64,000 nt of DNA. It comes from Puteibacter caeruleilacunae (lineage in GTDB: Bacteria > Bacteroidota > Bacteroidia > Bacteroidales > Prolixibacteraceae). Made by a program: the position numbers and the translations under genes. The DNA is taken from contig SJCO01000010.1 in assembly GCA_005217565.1 (NCBI GenBank), forward strand, positions 124,001 to 188,000. The letters run 5' to 3'. This document shows, piece after piece, positions 15,907-25,217 of the stretch (positions are counted from its first letter, which is position 1; each line of letters starts with the position of its first letter). The notes beneath the pieces are model-generated. The model did not search any database. It was not told the DNA's origin and saw only the letters and a list, made by a program, of their open reading frames with translations.

Positions 15907-16713
15907 ATGGAAAAGAAGAGAATATTATTTATCTCACAGGAAATTACCCCATACCTACCAGAATCAGAAATTTCGTCTATCGGAAGACATCTTCCACAGG
16001 GAATCCAGGAGAGAGGCAAAGAAATCAGAACGTTCATGCCACGCTATGGGTGTGTTAATGAGAGAAGAAATCAATTACATGAAGTAATTCGTTTGTCAGG
16101 AATGAATCTTATCATTGATGATACAGATCATCCGTTGATTATTAAGGTTGCATCAATCCAGGCAGCTAGAATGCAGGTTTATTTCATCGACAATGAAGAT
16201 TACTTTCAACGTAAGCATGTCTTAACCGACGAAAATGAACAATTCTTTAGTGATAACGACGAAAGAGCAATCTTCTTTGCTAGAGGGGTTCTTGAGACAG
16301 TTATTAAATTGCGTTGGGCCCCTGATCTAATCCATTGCCACGGTTGGTTGACTGGACTTGTACCTTTATATATTAAAACAGCATATAAGGACGATCCATT
16401 ATTTGCCAACTCAAAGGTTGTATATTCAGCGTATGACGAAGATATGTCTCAAACTGTTAGTGACAGCTTCAAAGATAAACTTCTTCTTGAAGGTGTAAGT
16501 AAAGATGATTTGGGAATTTTGGAGGATAATACTTACAACGGACTAAGCAAATTAGCAGTACAACAGTCAGACGGTATTATTCAGGGTAGTGAGACTATTA
16601 ATCCTGATCTTGCGAAATACATTGCTGATTCAGGTAAAGAATTCTTAGGACATCAGCCTGCGGATTCTTACATGGATACATTCAATGAATTCTACGATAA
16701 AATTATTGGATAA
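15907..16713 (+). CDS. Glycogen/starch synthase-like protein, GT5 catalytic domain only
   Basis: The 268-residue product matches the N-terminal GT5 half of bacterial glycogen synthase. It starts with 'ILFISQEITPYLPESEISSIGRHLPQGIQERG', the position where glycogen synthases have the KxGGL ADP-glucose loop; here the glycines are replaced (S-E-I-S-S-I-G). 'RWAPDLIHCHGWLTGLVPLYIK' is the conserved HDW-like region. The C-terminal Rossmann half that completes the active cleft is absent, and the following sequence is a terminator, not a frameshifted remainder. Proteins of this truncated type recur in Bacteroidota. With both the loop and the C-terminal half lost, ordinary glycogen synthase activity is doubtful. 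Confidence 0.8.
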   Translation: MEKKRILFISQEITPYLPESEISSIGRHLPQGIQERGKEIRTFMPRYGCVNERRNQLHEVIRLSGMNLIIDDTDHPLIIKVASIQAARMQVYFIDNEDYFQRKHVLTDENEQFFSDNDERAIFFARGVLETVIKLRWAPDLIHCHGWLTGLVPLYIKTAYKDDPLFANSKVVYSAYDEDMSQTVSDSFKDKLLLEGVSKDDLGILEDNTYNGLSKLAVQQSDGIIQGSETINPDLAKYIADSGKEFLGHQPADSYMDTFNEFYDKIIG

Positions 16714-16738
16714 CTCGGTTTTTCTAAACACGATATAC

Positions 16739-16770
16739 AAAGGGTTACATATTACATGTGACCCTTTTTT
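16739..16770 (+). terminator. Rho-independent terminator of the starch-synthase-like gene
   Basis: A 12-bp stem (AAAGGGTTACAT with ATGTGACCCTTT, one G-U pair) has a 5-base loop and is followed by a T-run. Confidence 0.88.
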
Positions 16771-16774
16771 ATTT

Positions 16775-16805
16775 AAAAAAAGTGATCCCATTTATGGAAC
16801 CACTT
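16775..16805 (-). terminator. Terminator of the Spy/CpxP-like gene
   Basis: On the minus strand an imperfect stem (AAGTGGTTCC with GGGATCACTT) is followed directly by seven T. It lies about 37 bases past the stop of the gene ending at 16842. Confidence 0.65.
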
Positions 16806-16841
16806 CGCAAACTATTATAAACAATCTATCAACTATTAAAA

Positions 16842-17240
16842 CTATCTTCTTCCTTGCCCCTGGCCACGTCCCTGACCTCGCTGACCTTGTTGTTGTCTTC
16901 GTTCTTTCTGCCAGGCCTGGTACTTTTTATATTGTTCTTCAGTTAATACCTTTTTAATTTCAGCTTCCTGATCCTTACGCATGGTTTGCATCGAGCTTCT
17001 CATTTGATCGCGATTACCTTTACCTTTTTTAAAGATCTCCTGCATTTTCTCGGCATACTTCAGGTTGATCTCACCAATCTTTTCTCCCTGCTCTTTATTT
17101 AACGACAACTTTTCAATCATTGCCTTTGTACTCTTCTGGGCACGCTCCTTAGGATCAAACTTTGGTTGAGCTACTACCATGTTAGCAAACATAACTGCAA
17201 CAAAAAGGAAACTTCCAATTAATGATATTACTCTCTTCAT
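16842..17240 (-). CDS. Spy/CpxP-like periplasmic protein
   Basis: The 132-residue protein has a signal peptide (about residues 1-24, ending 'MVVAQ'). A helical region with two LTxxQ-like turns follows: 'LSLNKEQGEKIGEINLKYAEKMQEIF' and 'VLTEEQYKKYQAWQKERRQQQ'. This is the arrangement of DUF4890/Spy-CpxP small periplasmic proteins, some of which bind unfolded or metal-stressed proteins. The last 20 residues are a low-complexity Arg-Gly-Gln tail. It is monocistronic. The 222-base gap upstream holds an inverted repeat GTTTAAT-ttgcac-ATTAAAC (17387-17406) near the end of the next gene, perhaps its weak terminator; otherwise I see nothing there. Confidence 0.75.
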   Translation of the reverse strand: MKRVISLIGSFLFVAVMFANMVVAQPKFDPKERAQKSTKAMIEKLSLNKEQGEKIGEINLKYAEKMQEIFKKGKGNRDQMRSSMQTMRKDQEAEIKKVLTEEQYKKYQAWQKERRQQQGQRGQGRGQGQGRR

Positions 17241-17462
17241 CTTTAAGTGTTTTTATTGATTTTAGAATATTTTAATATTAAGTTTAAATACCCTTCTATT
17301 AACTGTTTCAATACTGAGCAATGCTCCTGTCATAACAGTGAGGATCTTAATAATTTATAACACTTAGATAAAGCGGTTCGACAAAGGTTTAATTTGCACA
17401 TTAAACTTTTTTCGCTGTTCTTATTATCAAACCAAATGGGAATAAGGCGAACTCCAACCTAA

Positions 17463-18650
17463 TTATTTCTCGTATTGATCTAAAAAGTCATTCTCTACTT
17501 TCTTCCATATGACTTCGGCATCACGTGTTTGCGACATCATTTCATACGCCTGATCAGTCATCCAGTCTACCTGTGATCCATATAAATAAAATAGCTTGGC
17601 AAAATCAGAATAGGCAATTCCTGTCTGCTTTGCAATATCAAATTTTTCATCACAGACTTCCGATAATGACCTGTAATCTCCTGTAAATTCGTAGGCTGCA
17701 CATGGAAATTTTTCCACCATTTTGAGTTCTTTCAAGCCTAGTACCTTTTTCATCATTTTCCTGGCTTGCTCTACGTGTTTTAATACCGTGCCAATCCCCT
17801 GATCAACAACTTTCATCACATGTTCGCATTGAATAGAATTGATTGCAACGTTATCAATAGAGTCCTTTTCGATTCGTTTAAGCTTAACTGGTTCTTTAAA
17901 GAAACCATCAAGGCATTCCTGTACCTTATTTACTGAAAGTAAATTTCCATCCTTCTTCGTTGTTGCATAAACCAACACATGATCTTCTCCCGGAATGATA
18001 TGAACAGCATTATTGCCATCATCAATTCTTAGGTCGTTTGAAAATGCTGGCTTCAAATCTACCATCTCATAGCAATTTGCTTGATCAATCGCTTCTGACG
18101 CCTCATACCATAGCAATCCTTTTACGTCCTCTTCCTGATCAGCCATGACTACGCAGCTTCCTTCCTGACAACATAACTTCTTGATTTCAATGGCAAATCG
18201 CTCTTGGTCTATCCTAAATTCAGGAACGACCTTGCCTTCCTCATAGCTTTTGCAGTCAACTTGAGCAAAGTCTTCTAAGCGGATTGTTTCAAACGCATTA
18301 ACTTTCTCATCAAGATTTAGACCTAATCCTAACTGAATAATCCGGGAAAAGTTTGAAGTATTAAAAGCAGCGACCTTACGCGGTAGAATGAGGTGAGGAC
18401 AGCAATCCCTAATCGTTTTAAATTCGCGATACGCATCCTTTGCTAGAGATAACTGAGTAATTGAAGTTGGATAAAAATCGGTATTCATGTAGCGCACCAT
18501 TCTATTTTTGAATGATTGGTCCGACGCAATCCACAATGCATTTATATCATTGGTAAAAGCAACAAAAGCTAAAATAATGCTACTTAATCCTTCTCCTGAA
18601 ATAATCAGGTCGTATTGTTTGTTCTGATGCAAATTATGCTCGCTCTTCAT
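17463..18650 (-). CDS. GlpD-like FAD protein with degenerate nucleotide-binding motif
   Basis: The 395-residue protein looks like a shortened relative of glycerol-3-phosphate dehydrogenase GlpD. The N-terminus 'YDLIISGEGLSSIILAFVAF' is in the place of the GxGxxG FAD motif but has Ser for the third Gly and no following acidic strand end. The C-terminus 'ACA...EFTGDYRSLSEVCDEKFDIAKQTG' style segment followed by 'KLFYLYGSQVDWM' resembles the C-terminal cap of GlpD ('LYGS'). The 'SSRS' and catalytic Arg/His segments of true GlpD are not seen. It is likely a non-catalytic or repurposed homologue. The frame opens with GTG at 18656; the ATG at 18650 is preferred. It is a single gene divergent from the Big_5 lipoprotein. 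Confidence 0.5.
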   Translation of the reverse strand: MKSEHNLHQNKQYDLIISGEGLSSIILAFVAFTNDINALWIASDQSFKNRMVRYMNTDFYPTSITQLSLAKDAYREFKTIRDCCPHLILPRKVAAFNTSNFSRIIQLGLGLNLDEKVNAFETIRLEDFAQVDCKSYEEGKVVPEFRIDQERFAIEIKKLCCQEGSCVVMADQEEDVKGLLWYEASEAIDQANCYEMVDLKPAFSNDLRIDDGNNAVHIIPGEDHVLVYATTKKDGNLLSVNKVQECLDGFFKEPVKLKRIEKDSIDNVAINSIQCEHVMKVVDQGIGTVLKHVEQARKMMKKVLGLKELKMVEKFPCAAYEFTGDYRSLSEVCDEKFDIAKQTGIAYSDFAKLFYLYGSQVDWMTDQAYEMMSQTRDAEVIWKKVENDFLDQYEK

Positions 18651-18771
18651 TTTCACTTTATGTTTTATATCAAAAGATGCTAAAATTAGTTAAATTATTA
18701 GGATGGGGTAAAAGTACATTTTAAAGTTATTCGTAAGTTTGTGGCAAATAAACAATAAAAGCGAAGTAAAG

Positions 18772-20652
18772 TTGGGAAAGAAAATTATATACCTCATAAT
18801 CATTTCCTTTATCTATTTAGGATTTTATTCATCATGTGCCAATCAGGGAATTCCATCAGGAGGTCCCAAGGATAGCATTCCTCCAGAGTTGACAAAAGCA
18901 TCACCTGATTTGGGAGAGCTTAACTTTGACGGAGATGAAGTAGTGTTGACATTTAATGAGTTTGTTGCTCCGGAAAGACTCAACGAGAAGTTAGTAGTCT
19001 CACCTCCAATGAAGCAAAAACCAACATACCGAATGAAAGGTAAGTCAATTATTGTCACATGGAAAGACACACTAAAGGAGAATGTTACTTATTCGTTCGA
19101 CTTTAAGGATGCCATTGAGGATAATAATGAAGGAAATCCTATTAAAGATTTCAGAATCGCCTTCTCTACCGGAGATCAGTTCGACACCTTGAAAGTAAGA
19201 GGACATGTATTAAAAGCAAAAACACTGGAACCAATGGAAGAGGTTACAGTAATGCTATACAAAAACCTTGAGGATTCTGCCTTCATCAAAGAACTACCTG
19301 ATTACATCGGAAAAACAGATGAAGAAGGGTGGTTTACAATTTCAAATGTTCCTAAGGCGACATATAAACTTTATGCATTGAAAGATTTGAATCAGGATTA
19401 TAAATATAATCCCGGTCTGGAAGAAATGGCTTTTCTTGATTCTGTTATTATTCCTGACGCTACCTTTTCAAACATCAATGATACCATTATCAGAGATCAG
19501 GACACGATTGTTGTTACAGGTAAAGCAACTTATCTTCCAGAGCCTCTTCATTTGTTAACTTCAACAGAATATGTATTTAATCAATACCTTGATGGCTATA
19601 AAAGAGATCGTCGTGAAAAAGTATATTTTGCCTTTTCTCAGCCAGTATCTGAAGTTTTCAACATGGAACTTTTAGATGTTGAACATGGTGAAGATTGGAA
19701 ATATGAAGACTGGAATCTGGAAGGAGATTCTGTTAATGTATGGATCAAAGATACACTGTTAACTAAAAAAGATACGTTGAATTTCTTATTGACCTATCAA
19801 ACACCTGACTCATTAGGAAATCCTATTGTAAAAAAGGATACACTAATGATGTTGTACACTCTTGATAGGGTAAAATCAAAAAAGAAAAAGAAAAAACGTA
19901 AGAAGAAGGTTGCGATACCAATGTTGAATCCGGTATTTAATACAAGCAACAAGTTTGACATTTACAACGACTTAACGATAATGGTTGATGAACCATTAGA
20001 GAAGATCGACAAAAGCATGATTCACCTTGAACAACAAGTGGATACTGTGCGTATACCTGTTGACTATACACTCACGGAGGATAGTGTTGTGAGTATGAAA
20101 TACAACATTCATCATGAATGGGAAGCAGAAGGAACATACTTCTTATCGGTTGATTCTGCTGCAATGATCAGCATCTACGGCAAGGCTAATAAACCTTCAG
20201 AGCAAAGTATGGTTGTTCAAAAAGAGGAACACTATGGTAGCATTCCTATTACCTTGACTAATGTTCTTCCAAATAGCTACATTTTGTTGCTTGAAGGTTC
20301 TGATACAGAAGAGGAGTTACAACGGATAAAAATTGATGAAGATGGTGAAGTAACCTTCCCATACTTGTCACCAGGAAGATATAAGATAAAGATATTTGTT
20401 GATGAAAACGGCAACGGAGTTTGGGACAATGGATCATTCCTTGAAAAACGCCAGCCGGAGAAAGTGCTTTACTTTAATAAGGTAATCCCTGTCCGATCAA
20501 ATTGGGACGTAAAAGAAGAATGGATTATTGATTGGGGTAAAATCACTGATAAGTCAACTTTAACTCCTCCAAAGGAAGAAAAGGATAAGAAAAGAAGAGG
20601 TAGCTCAAGTAGAAGTAGGCCTTCAGGAAGAGGTGGCTTAAGTAGTTTCTAA
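18772..20652 (+). CDS. Big_5 (Ig-like) domain lipoprotein
   Basis: The mature protein begins after a lipoprotein signal ('IIYLIIISFIYLGFYSSC'). 'GGPKDSIPPELTKASPD' and 'VVLTFNEFVAPERLNEKLVVSPP' are the start of a bacterial Ig-like Big_5 domain (about residues 32-135). A carboxypeptidase-regulatory-like domain follows ('VRGHVLKAKTLEPMEEVTVMLYKN...GWFTISNVPKATYKLYALKD', about 145-215), then strand-rich repeats and a second such unit near 505-560. The C-terminus is Lys/Arg/Ser/Gly-rich. It is a common Bacteroidota envelope lipoprotein of unknown role. No ATG fits: a TTG at 18772 is chosen because it places the signal peptide at the N-terminus; the frame opens at another TTG at 18739. It leads an apparent run with the next genes. 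Confidence 0.82.
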   Translation: MGKKIIYLIIISFIYLGFYSSCANQGIPSGGPKDSIPPELTKASPDLGELNFDGDEVVLTFNEFVAPERLNEKLVVSPPMKQKPTYRMKGKSIIVTWKDTLKENVTYSFDFKDAIEDNNEGNPIKDFRIAFSTGDQFDTLKVRGHVLKAKTLEPMEEVTVMLYKNLEDSAFIKELPDYIGKTDEEGWFTISNVPKATYKLYALKDLNQDYKYNPGLEEMAFLDSVIIPDATFSNINDTIIRDQDTIVVTGKATYLPEPLHLLTSTEYVFNQYLDGYKRDRREKVYFAFSQPVSEVFNMELLDVEHGEDWKYEDWNLEGDSVNVWIKDTLLTKKDTLNFLLTYQTPDSLGNPIVKKDTLMMLYTLDRVKSKKKKKKRKKKVAIPMLNPVFNTSNKFDIYNDLTIMVDEPLEKIDKSMIHLEQQVDTVRIPVDYTLTEDSVVSMKYNIHHEWEAEGTYFLSVDSAAMISIYGKANKPSEQSMVVQKEEHYGSIPITLTNVLPNSYILLLEGSDTEEELQRIKIDEDGEVTFPYLSPGRYKIKIFVDENGNGVWDNGSFLEKRQPEKVLYFNKVIPVRSNWDVKEEWIIDWGKITDKSTLTPPKEEKDKKRRGSSSRSRPSGRGGLSSF

Positions 20653-20671
20653 TCCTTTGGTGGGTAAGATC

Positions 20672-21478
20672 ATGTTAAAAGTAATTTCTCTCATTACATT
20701 AGTTCTGTTAACCTGTCGTACTTATGGACAGTTAGAGCAAAATTACGCCTTTAAGGCAGGAGAGAGCATTACATACGGAGCCTACTATAACTGGCACTTT
20801 ATTTGGATTAATGCAGGGAAAGTTGATTTTTCTGTCGATACGACATCATATAATGAAAAACCTGCTTATCGATTCCTGGCAAAGGGTTACACCTTTCCTG
20901 GATACGATAAGATCTATAAAGTGCGTGATCAGTTTGAATCATATACCGATTACATGACTTTGGCTCCTTTGGCCTTTTACAGGCAAATGAAACACCGAAA
21001 GAAATTTTCCAGTCATCAATATACCTTTGATCAATCCAATTCAAAGGTATATAGTAAAGTCAAGCGATACGAAGAAGCGGAAATCCAGGATACCTTACTG
21101 TTAAATAAGGGTGTTCATGATCTTCTCTCCTCGGCCTACTATGCCCGATGTCTGGATATATCAAAATACAATAAAGGGGATAAAATACCCTTTGATATGA
21201 TCATCGACAATAAGGTATCTAATTCATATCTTAGGTACCAGGGGAAGGAAGTCGTTAAGACAAGAAATGGAAGAAAATTTCGATGTATCAAATTTTCTGC
21301 TTACCTTTTGGAAGGTGATTTTTTCAACCAAGGGGAGAGTATGGTCATCTGGGTAACTGATGATAAAAACAGATTACCAATCATTGTAGAAACAGAAGTT
21401 CTCATTGGATCGGTAAAGGCAATACTCGAAGATTTTAAGCATATCAAATATCCCCTGGAATCAGAAATCATCAAGTAA
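20672..21478 (+). CDS. DUF3108 domain protein, exported
   Basis: The 268-residue product has a signal peptide (about residues 1-18, 'MLKVISLITLVLLTCRTYG') and a DUF3108 domain over most of its length. Family features are 'FKAGESITYGAYYNWHFIWINAGKVDF', 'YRFLAKGYTFPGYDKIYKVRDQFESYTD', and the C-terminal 'VIWVTDDKNRLPIIVETEVLIGSVKAIL'. The fold is predicted as a curved sheet like lipoprotein carriers, and the function is unknown. An in-frame GTG at 20657 would add five residues; the ATG at 20672 is preferred for signal-peptide placement. It is 19 bases after the Big_5 lipoprotein gene and is probably co-transcribed with it. Confidence 0.87.
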   Translation: MLKVISLITLVLLTCRTYGQLEQNYAFKAGESITYGAYYNWHFIWINAGKVDFSVDTTSYNEKPAYRFLAKGYTFPGYDKIYKVRDQFESYTDYMTLAPLAFYRQMKHRKKFSSHQYTFDQSNSKVYSKVKRYEEAEIQDTLLLNKGVHDLLSSAYYARCLDISKYNKGDKIPFDMIIDNKVSNSYLRYQGKEVVKTRNGRKFRCIKFSAYLLEGDFFNQGESMVIWVTDDKNRLPIIVETEVLIGSVKAILEDFKHIKYPLESEIIK

Positions 21479-21501
21479 AAACATCTAAAAAATATAAGAT
21501 T

Positions 21502-21798
21502 ATGGCAAGTGTTCGAAAATTAAAAAAAGACATTGATTATCTTTCAATGGAAATTATCACGTACTGTTTTCATTATCTCGATACTCATGCAGAGGCTAAA
21601 ACAGAAGATGCGATTGCAATCGTTGAGAAAATTATCGACTTGCGCAATAACTTAATTAATCGATGTAATCATCCTGACGGAAAAGACAATCCTAAATTGA
21701 TTAAGAAGCACTATCAGGCAATTGTCGCAGATTTTGGAAAAGGATGTGGTGAGGCTTACGATAAGCTTGAAGAACTTTTAGATATTAAATCAGAATAA
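21502..21798 (+). CDS. Small conserved helical protein
   Basis: The 98-residue product has no signal peptide or membrane segment and is predicted to be all helical. The sequence has two helical halves ('RKLKKDIDYLSMEIITYCFHYLDTH' and 'EDAIAIVEKIIDLRNNLINRCNHP') and a Lys/Glu-rich C-terminus. Cys residues occur in 'YCFHY', 'NRCNHP' and 'KGCGEA' but in no recognised metal motif. I know no function for it. It lies 23 bases after the DUF3108 gene and 28 bases before the LacI gene, so it belongs to the same run of genes. Confidence 0.7.
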   Translation: MASVRKLKKDIDYLSMEIITYCFHYLDTHAEAKTEDAIAIVEKIIDLRNNLINRCNHPDGKDNPKLIKKHYQAIVADFGKGCGEAYDKLEELLDIKSE

Positions 21799-21826
21799 AC
21801 AGCATTAAAAAAACTTATTAACGATC

Positions 21827-22843
21827 ATGGCTCAAGTAAAACTTTCGGATATTGCTAAGGAACTTAACGTTTCTGTTACCCTTGTTTCTCTTGTATTACG
21901 CGGGAAGGCAAAAGAAAATCGTATAAGTGATAAAATCAGTAAGGAAGTTTTAAAAAAGGCCAAAGAGATGGGGTATCAACCAAATCAGATGGCTAGAGGA
22001 CTTCGAACTGGGAAATCTCATATCATTGGTTTGGTTGTTGCCGACATCTCCAACCCGTTCTTTGGAAAGATAGCCCGTCAACTTGAAAATGAAGCATGGG
22101 ATAATGGATATCAACTCATGTTTGGAAGCTCTGATGAGAATCCTGAAAAGTCGCAACGTCTTATTCAATCATTTGTAGGAAGAAGTGTTGACGGACTAAT
22201 CATTGCTCCTACGGCTGATTCTAAAGAGCAAATAGAACGGCTACAGCAACAAAAGGTTCCTTTTGTTCTCATCGACCGTTACTTTAATGATTTGAAGACA
22301 CCTAATGTGGTTGTTGATAACTTTGACTCATCATATGAAGTAACAAAACTGCTAATTCAAAAAGGATACCGCAGAATTGCTGCCATTAGCTATTCTTCGG
22401 GATTACAACATATCGACGATCGCGTAGAGGGCTATAAAAAAGCACTTGAAGACTACAGTCAGGATATCGATCCGCAGCTCATGCGAGCAGTAACTCCGGA
22501 AAACATCGATACCGATTTACAAGGAATTATTTCTGAACTATTGTCAGATGATGTAAATGCTGACGCAATTTTCTTTGCAACCAACATTATTGGTATCAAA
22601 GGACTGAAGATCTTAAATAAAATGAATAAGAAGATTCCTGAAGATATCGCTATCGCAAGTTTTGATAATCCAGAGTCGTATGCTTTATTCCCAACATCAA
22701 TTACATGTATAGAGCAGCCAATTGAAGAAATTGGTAAAAAAGCACTACAAGAACTGCTAAAACAGATAAATAAAGGGAAAGAGAAGACTGAGACCAAAGA
22801 TTACGTTCTGAAAACCAAACTACTAGTTGGCAACTCTATATAA
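21827..22843 (+). CDS. LacI family transcriptional regulator
   Basis: The 338-residue repressor has an N-terminal LacI helix-turn-helix (residues 4-55, 'KLSDIAKELNVSVTLVSLVLRGKA') with the hinge 'MGYQPNQMARGLRTGKSHIIG'. A periplasmic-binding-protein-type sugar domain follows ('GLVVADISNPFFGKIARQLENEA', 'VDGLIIAPTADS', 'IASFDNPESYALFPTSITCIEQP'). The gene is 43 bases upstream of ribulokinase on the same strand, so it most likely responds to arabinose, ribulose or an arabinose oligosaccharide and controls araB and perhaps the arabinose-type hydrolases at 48-64 kb. The ligand is inferred only from position. Confidence 0.93.
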   Translation: MAQVKLSDIAKELNVSVTLVSLVLRGKAKENRISDKISKEVLKKAKEMGYQPNQMARGLRTGKSHIIGLVVADISNPFFGKIARQLENEAWDNGYQLMFGSSDENPEKSQRLIQSFVGRSVDGLIIAPTADSKEQIERLQQQKVPFVLIDRYFNDLKTPNVVVDNFDSSYEVTKLLIQKGYRRIAAISYSSGLQHIDDRVEGYKKALEDYSQDIDPQLMRAVTPENIDTDLQGIISELLSDDVNADAIFFATNIIGIKGLKILNKMNKKIPEDIAIASFDNPESYALFPTSITCIEQPIEEIGKKALQELLKQINKGKEKTETKDYVLKTKLLVGNSI

Positions 22844-22886
22844 TTTTTCTATCTTCGCTCTATCGTTTTAGCTAACATTAAAGCAA

Positions 22887-24560
22887 ATGGAGAAGATATT
22901 ATCACTAGGGATTGATTTTGGATCTAATGCAGTACGTGCATTATTCCTAAATGTCAGAGACGGAAAAACTATAGCAAGCGCAAGCTGTACCTATCAAAGA
23001 GGCAATAAAGGTGTATTCTCAGAGAATCACCATATGGCCCGTCAGCATCCACAAGATTACCTGGATTCAATGACTGTTGCCATTACTGAGGCAATCAGTA
23101 AGCTAAAAGATCAAGGGTACTCAGCAAAGGATGTTCAGGGAATTGGTGTTGACGCCACTGGTTCAACGCCTATACCTGTAAAAAGCGACTTAACACCTTT
23201 AGCAAATCTTGAAGCGTTTAGTAACAATCTTAATGCTTACGCCTGGATGTGGAAAGATCATACATCGGCAAGTGAAGCAGATGAGATTACAACGAAAGCT
23301 CAGGAGTTAAGACCACAATACCTAACAAAATGTGGTGGAGCTTATTCTTCAGAATGGTTCTGGGCAAAACTATTGCATTGCGCAAGAACCGACAAGTCGG
23401 TATTTGATGAAGCTGATTCATGGCTTGAGTTCTCCGATTTTGTGCCTGCTGTTCTAGCTGGTATCAAAGAGGTAAGTCAAGTGAAGAGAAACAAATGTGC
23501 AGCAGGTCATAAGGCATTCTATCATTCATCCTGGAATGGATTCCCTGATAAAGAATTCTTATCAGCACTCGATAAAGACCTTGTTAAGATTGCTGATACC
23601 ATGGGGCAACAAGCATATTCAATTGATGAACAAGCAGGACTCCTTTCTGAGGATTGGGCTACGAGACTAGGTCTATCAGCTGGTATTCCTGTTGCTGTTG
23701 GAGCTTTAGATGCTCATATTGGAGCTTTAGGCTCTGGTGTAGGAGAAGGTACACTTGTTAAGATTATTGGAACTTCATCATGTGATATTATGGTATCACC
23801 AATGGATAAGAATGTTCCTGATATTCCTGGTGTAGCTGGTATAGCCGAAGAATCGGTTGTTCCAAATAACCTGGGTATTGAAGCTGGGCAGAGTGCAGTA
23901 GGAGATATCCTTAACTGGTTTGTTTCCGAGTTGCTTTGTAAAGATGGAAGTGCCCATGTAGAGCTAACAGAGAAAGCATCGGCTTTAGCTGTTGGTCAGA
24001 CAGGATTATTGGCTCTTGATTGGAACAATGGAAACCGTAACGTATTAACAGATCCAAATCTTAGTGGATTACTAATTGGTCAGTCACTATTTACCAAGGA
24101 TTTTGAAATCTACAGAGCGCTTATTGAAGCTACAGCCTTTGGAGCACGACGAATTATTGAGCAGATGGAGCAATATGGTGTTGAGATTGAAAAGGTAATC
24201 AACTGTGGAGGTATTTCACAAAAGAATGCACTTTTCATGCAAATCTATGCTGATGTAATCAACAAGCCAATGCTAATTGCCGACAATGAAGAAGCCGTAG
24301 CGTTAGGAGCAGCAATATTTGCAGCCAAAGGAGCACTGGAAAGTAATGGTGAATCATATAGTCTTGAAGCGCTGCAAGAAAAAGCTTGTACGGTAAAAGA
24401 AAAGATCTTCACACCAATTGCAGAGAATGTGGATACCTATAACAAGCTTTACGAGCTTTATAAGCAATTGCATGATTCATTTGGAGTGAAAGACCAAAAG
24501 CAGGATCTTTATGGTATAATGAAAACATTGATAGAATTAAAAAACTCATCAAAATCATGA
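22887..24560 (+). CDS. araB: Ribulokinase
   Basis: AraB phosphorylates L-ribulose to L-ribulose-5-phosphate in arabinose breakdown. This FGGY-type kinase has the N-terminal phosphate-binding segment 'GIDFGSNAVRALF', the ribulokinase-specific 'GIGVDATGSTPIPV' and 'AYAWMWKDHTS', and the C-terminal ATP-binding 'INCGGISQKNALFMQIYADV...ALGAAIFA'. Length (557) is normal. The isomerase araA and epimerase araD are not in the window. It is paired with the LacI gene and is followed by a strong terminator. The C-terminal 45 residues are a helical tail common to the enzyme in this phylum. Confidence 0.95.
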   Translation: MEKILSLGIDFGSNAVRALFLNVRDGKTIASASCTYQRGNKGVFSENHHMARQHPQDYLDSMTVAITEAISKLKDQGYSAKDVQGIGVDATGSTPIPVKSDLTPLANLEAFSNNLNAYAWMWKDHTSASEADEITTKAQELRPQYLTKCGGAYSSEWFWAKLLHCARTDKSVFDEADSWLEFSDFVPAVLAGIKEVSQVKRNKCAAGHKAFYHSSWNGFPDKEFLSALDKDLVKIADTMGQQAYSIDEQAGLLSEDWATRLGLSAGIPVAVGALDAHIGALGSGVGEGTLVKIIGTSSCDIMVSPMDKNVPDIPGVAGIAEESVVPNNLGIEAGQSAVGDILNWFVSELLCKDGSAHVELTEKASALAVGQTGLLALDWNNGNRNVLTDPNLSGLLIGQSLFTKDFEIYRALIEATAFGARRIIEQMEQYGVEIEKVINCGGISQKNALFMQIYADVINKPMLIADNEEAVALGAAIFAAKGALESNGESYSLEALQEKACTVKEKIFTPIAENVDTYNKLYELYKQLHDSFGVKDQKQDLYGIMKTLIELKNSSKS

Positions 24561-24590
24561 TGAGGTAAATATTCTAAATAGGATATTAGG

Positions 24591-24619
24591 AGGCATACAA
24601 AATTTGTATGCCTTTTTTT
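24591..24619 (+). terminator. Rho-independent terminator of araB
   Basis: A perfect 11-bp stem (AGGCATACAAA with TTTGTATGCCT) has a very small loop and is followed by seven T. Confidence 0.92.
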
Positions 24620-24664
24620 CAATAATCCTAAATGTTAATCCTTCTAATATCACAATTCTGGTAC

Positions 24665-25048
24665 CTACACAAGTGTGATGGTTTTTTCTGCGATCACTTT
24701 CCCGTTATGATAGGTGGTCATGGTCCACTTCCCTAACTTATCCTCCAATGGTTCCCACACACAATCACCTAAAAAGAATTCAAAATCGTTACTATTCACG
24801 TAATACTCTCCTTCAAATGGAGGTCTCACCTTACCATCATCATCCTTAAATGGGGGATGGTCAATTCGAAAGGTTAATCTTTCTCCTTTGCCCTTTTTTA
24901 TTTTTAAAATATATCCGAACTCGGTTCCGATATCAGCTTTAATACGATCTGTAATATCCAATAATTTAGGAAGATCACGACTTTCTCTATCCCAACGGGA
25001 GTATTCCCCGTAGCTATACATTTCAACCGTCATCTTTGATTTTGCCAT
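24665..25048 (-). CDS. DUF3859 domain protein
   Basis: The 127-residue cytoplasmic protein matches the DUF3859 family across its length: 'VEMYSYGEYSRWDRESRDLPKLLDITDRI', 'GTEFGYILKIKKGKGERLTFRIDHPPFKD' and 'WEPLEDKLGKWTMTTYHNGKVIAEKTI'. The pattern suggests a beta-sandwich. No function is known. It is a single gene, convergent with araB, with an exact -7 box (25066-25073 on the minus strand) 18 bases upstream of the ATG. Confidence 0.85.
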   Translation of the reverse strand: MAKSKMTVEMYSYGEYSRWDRESRDLPKLLDITDRIKADIGTEFGYILKIKKGKGERLTFRIDHPPFKDDDGKVRPPFEGEYYVNSNDFEFFLGDCVWEPLEDKLGKWTMTTYHNGKVIAEKTITLV

Positions 25049-25065
25049 ATTTTATCTCTTTTTTA

Positions 25066-25073
25066 CAAAAATA
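25066..25073 (-). promoter_or_regulatory. -7 promoter element for the DUF3859 gene
   Basis: The minus strand reads TATTTTTG, an exact TAnnTTTG box, 18 bases before the ATG at 25048. Confidence 0.45.
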
Positions 25074-25217
25074 ACTATTTAGAATCATTATACATCACAT
25101 AGAGTTAACATTACAAAAACGCACACTTTCCTACTGACTACCTGACACTTACATAAGCACACATCCACAATTGAGACTATTTACCTTTCTAAATTATACT
25201 CATTTTAAATAAAAACA

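Noticed and set aside
15907-16841. Possible frameshifted full-length glycogen synthase
   Set aside because: The region after the stop holds a terminator and no C-terminal GT domain in any frame; short GT5-only versions are known in the phylum, so the gene is naturally short.
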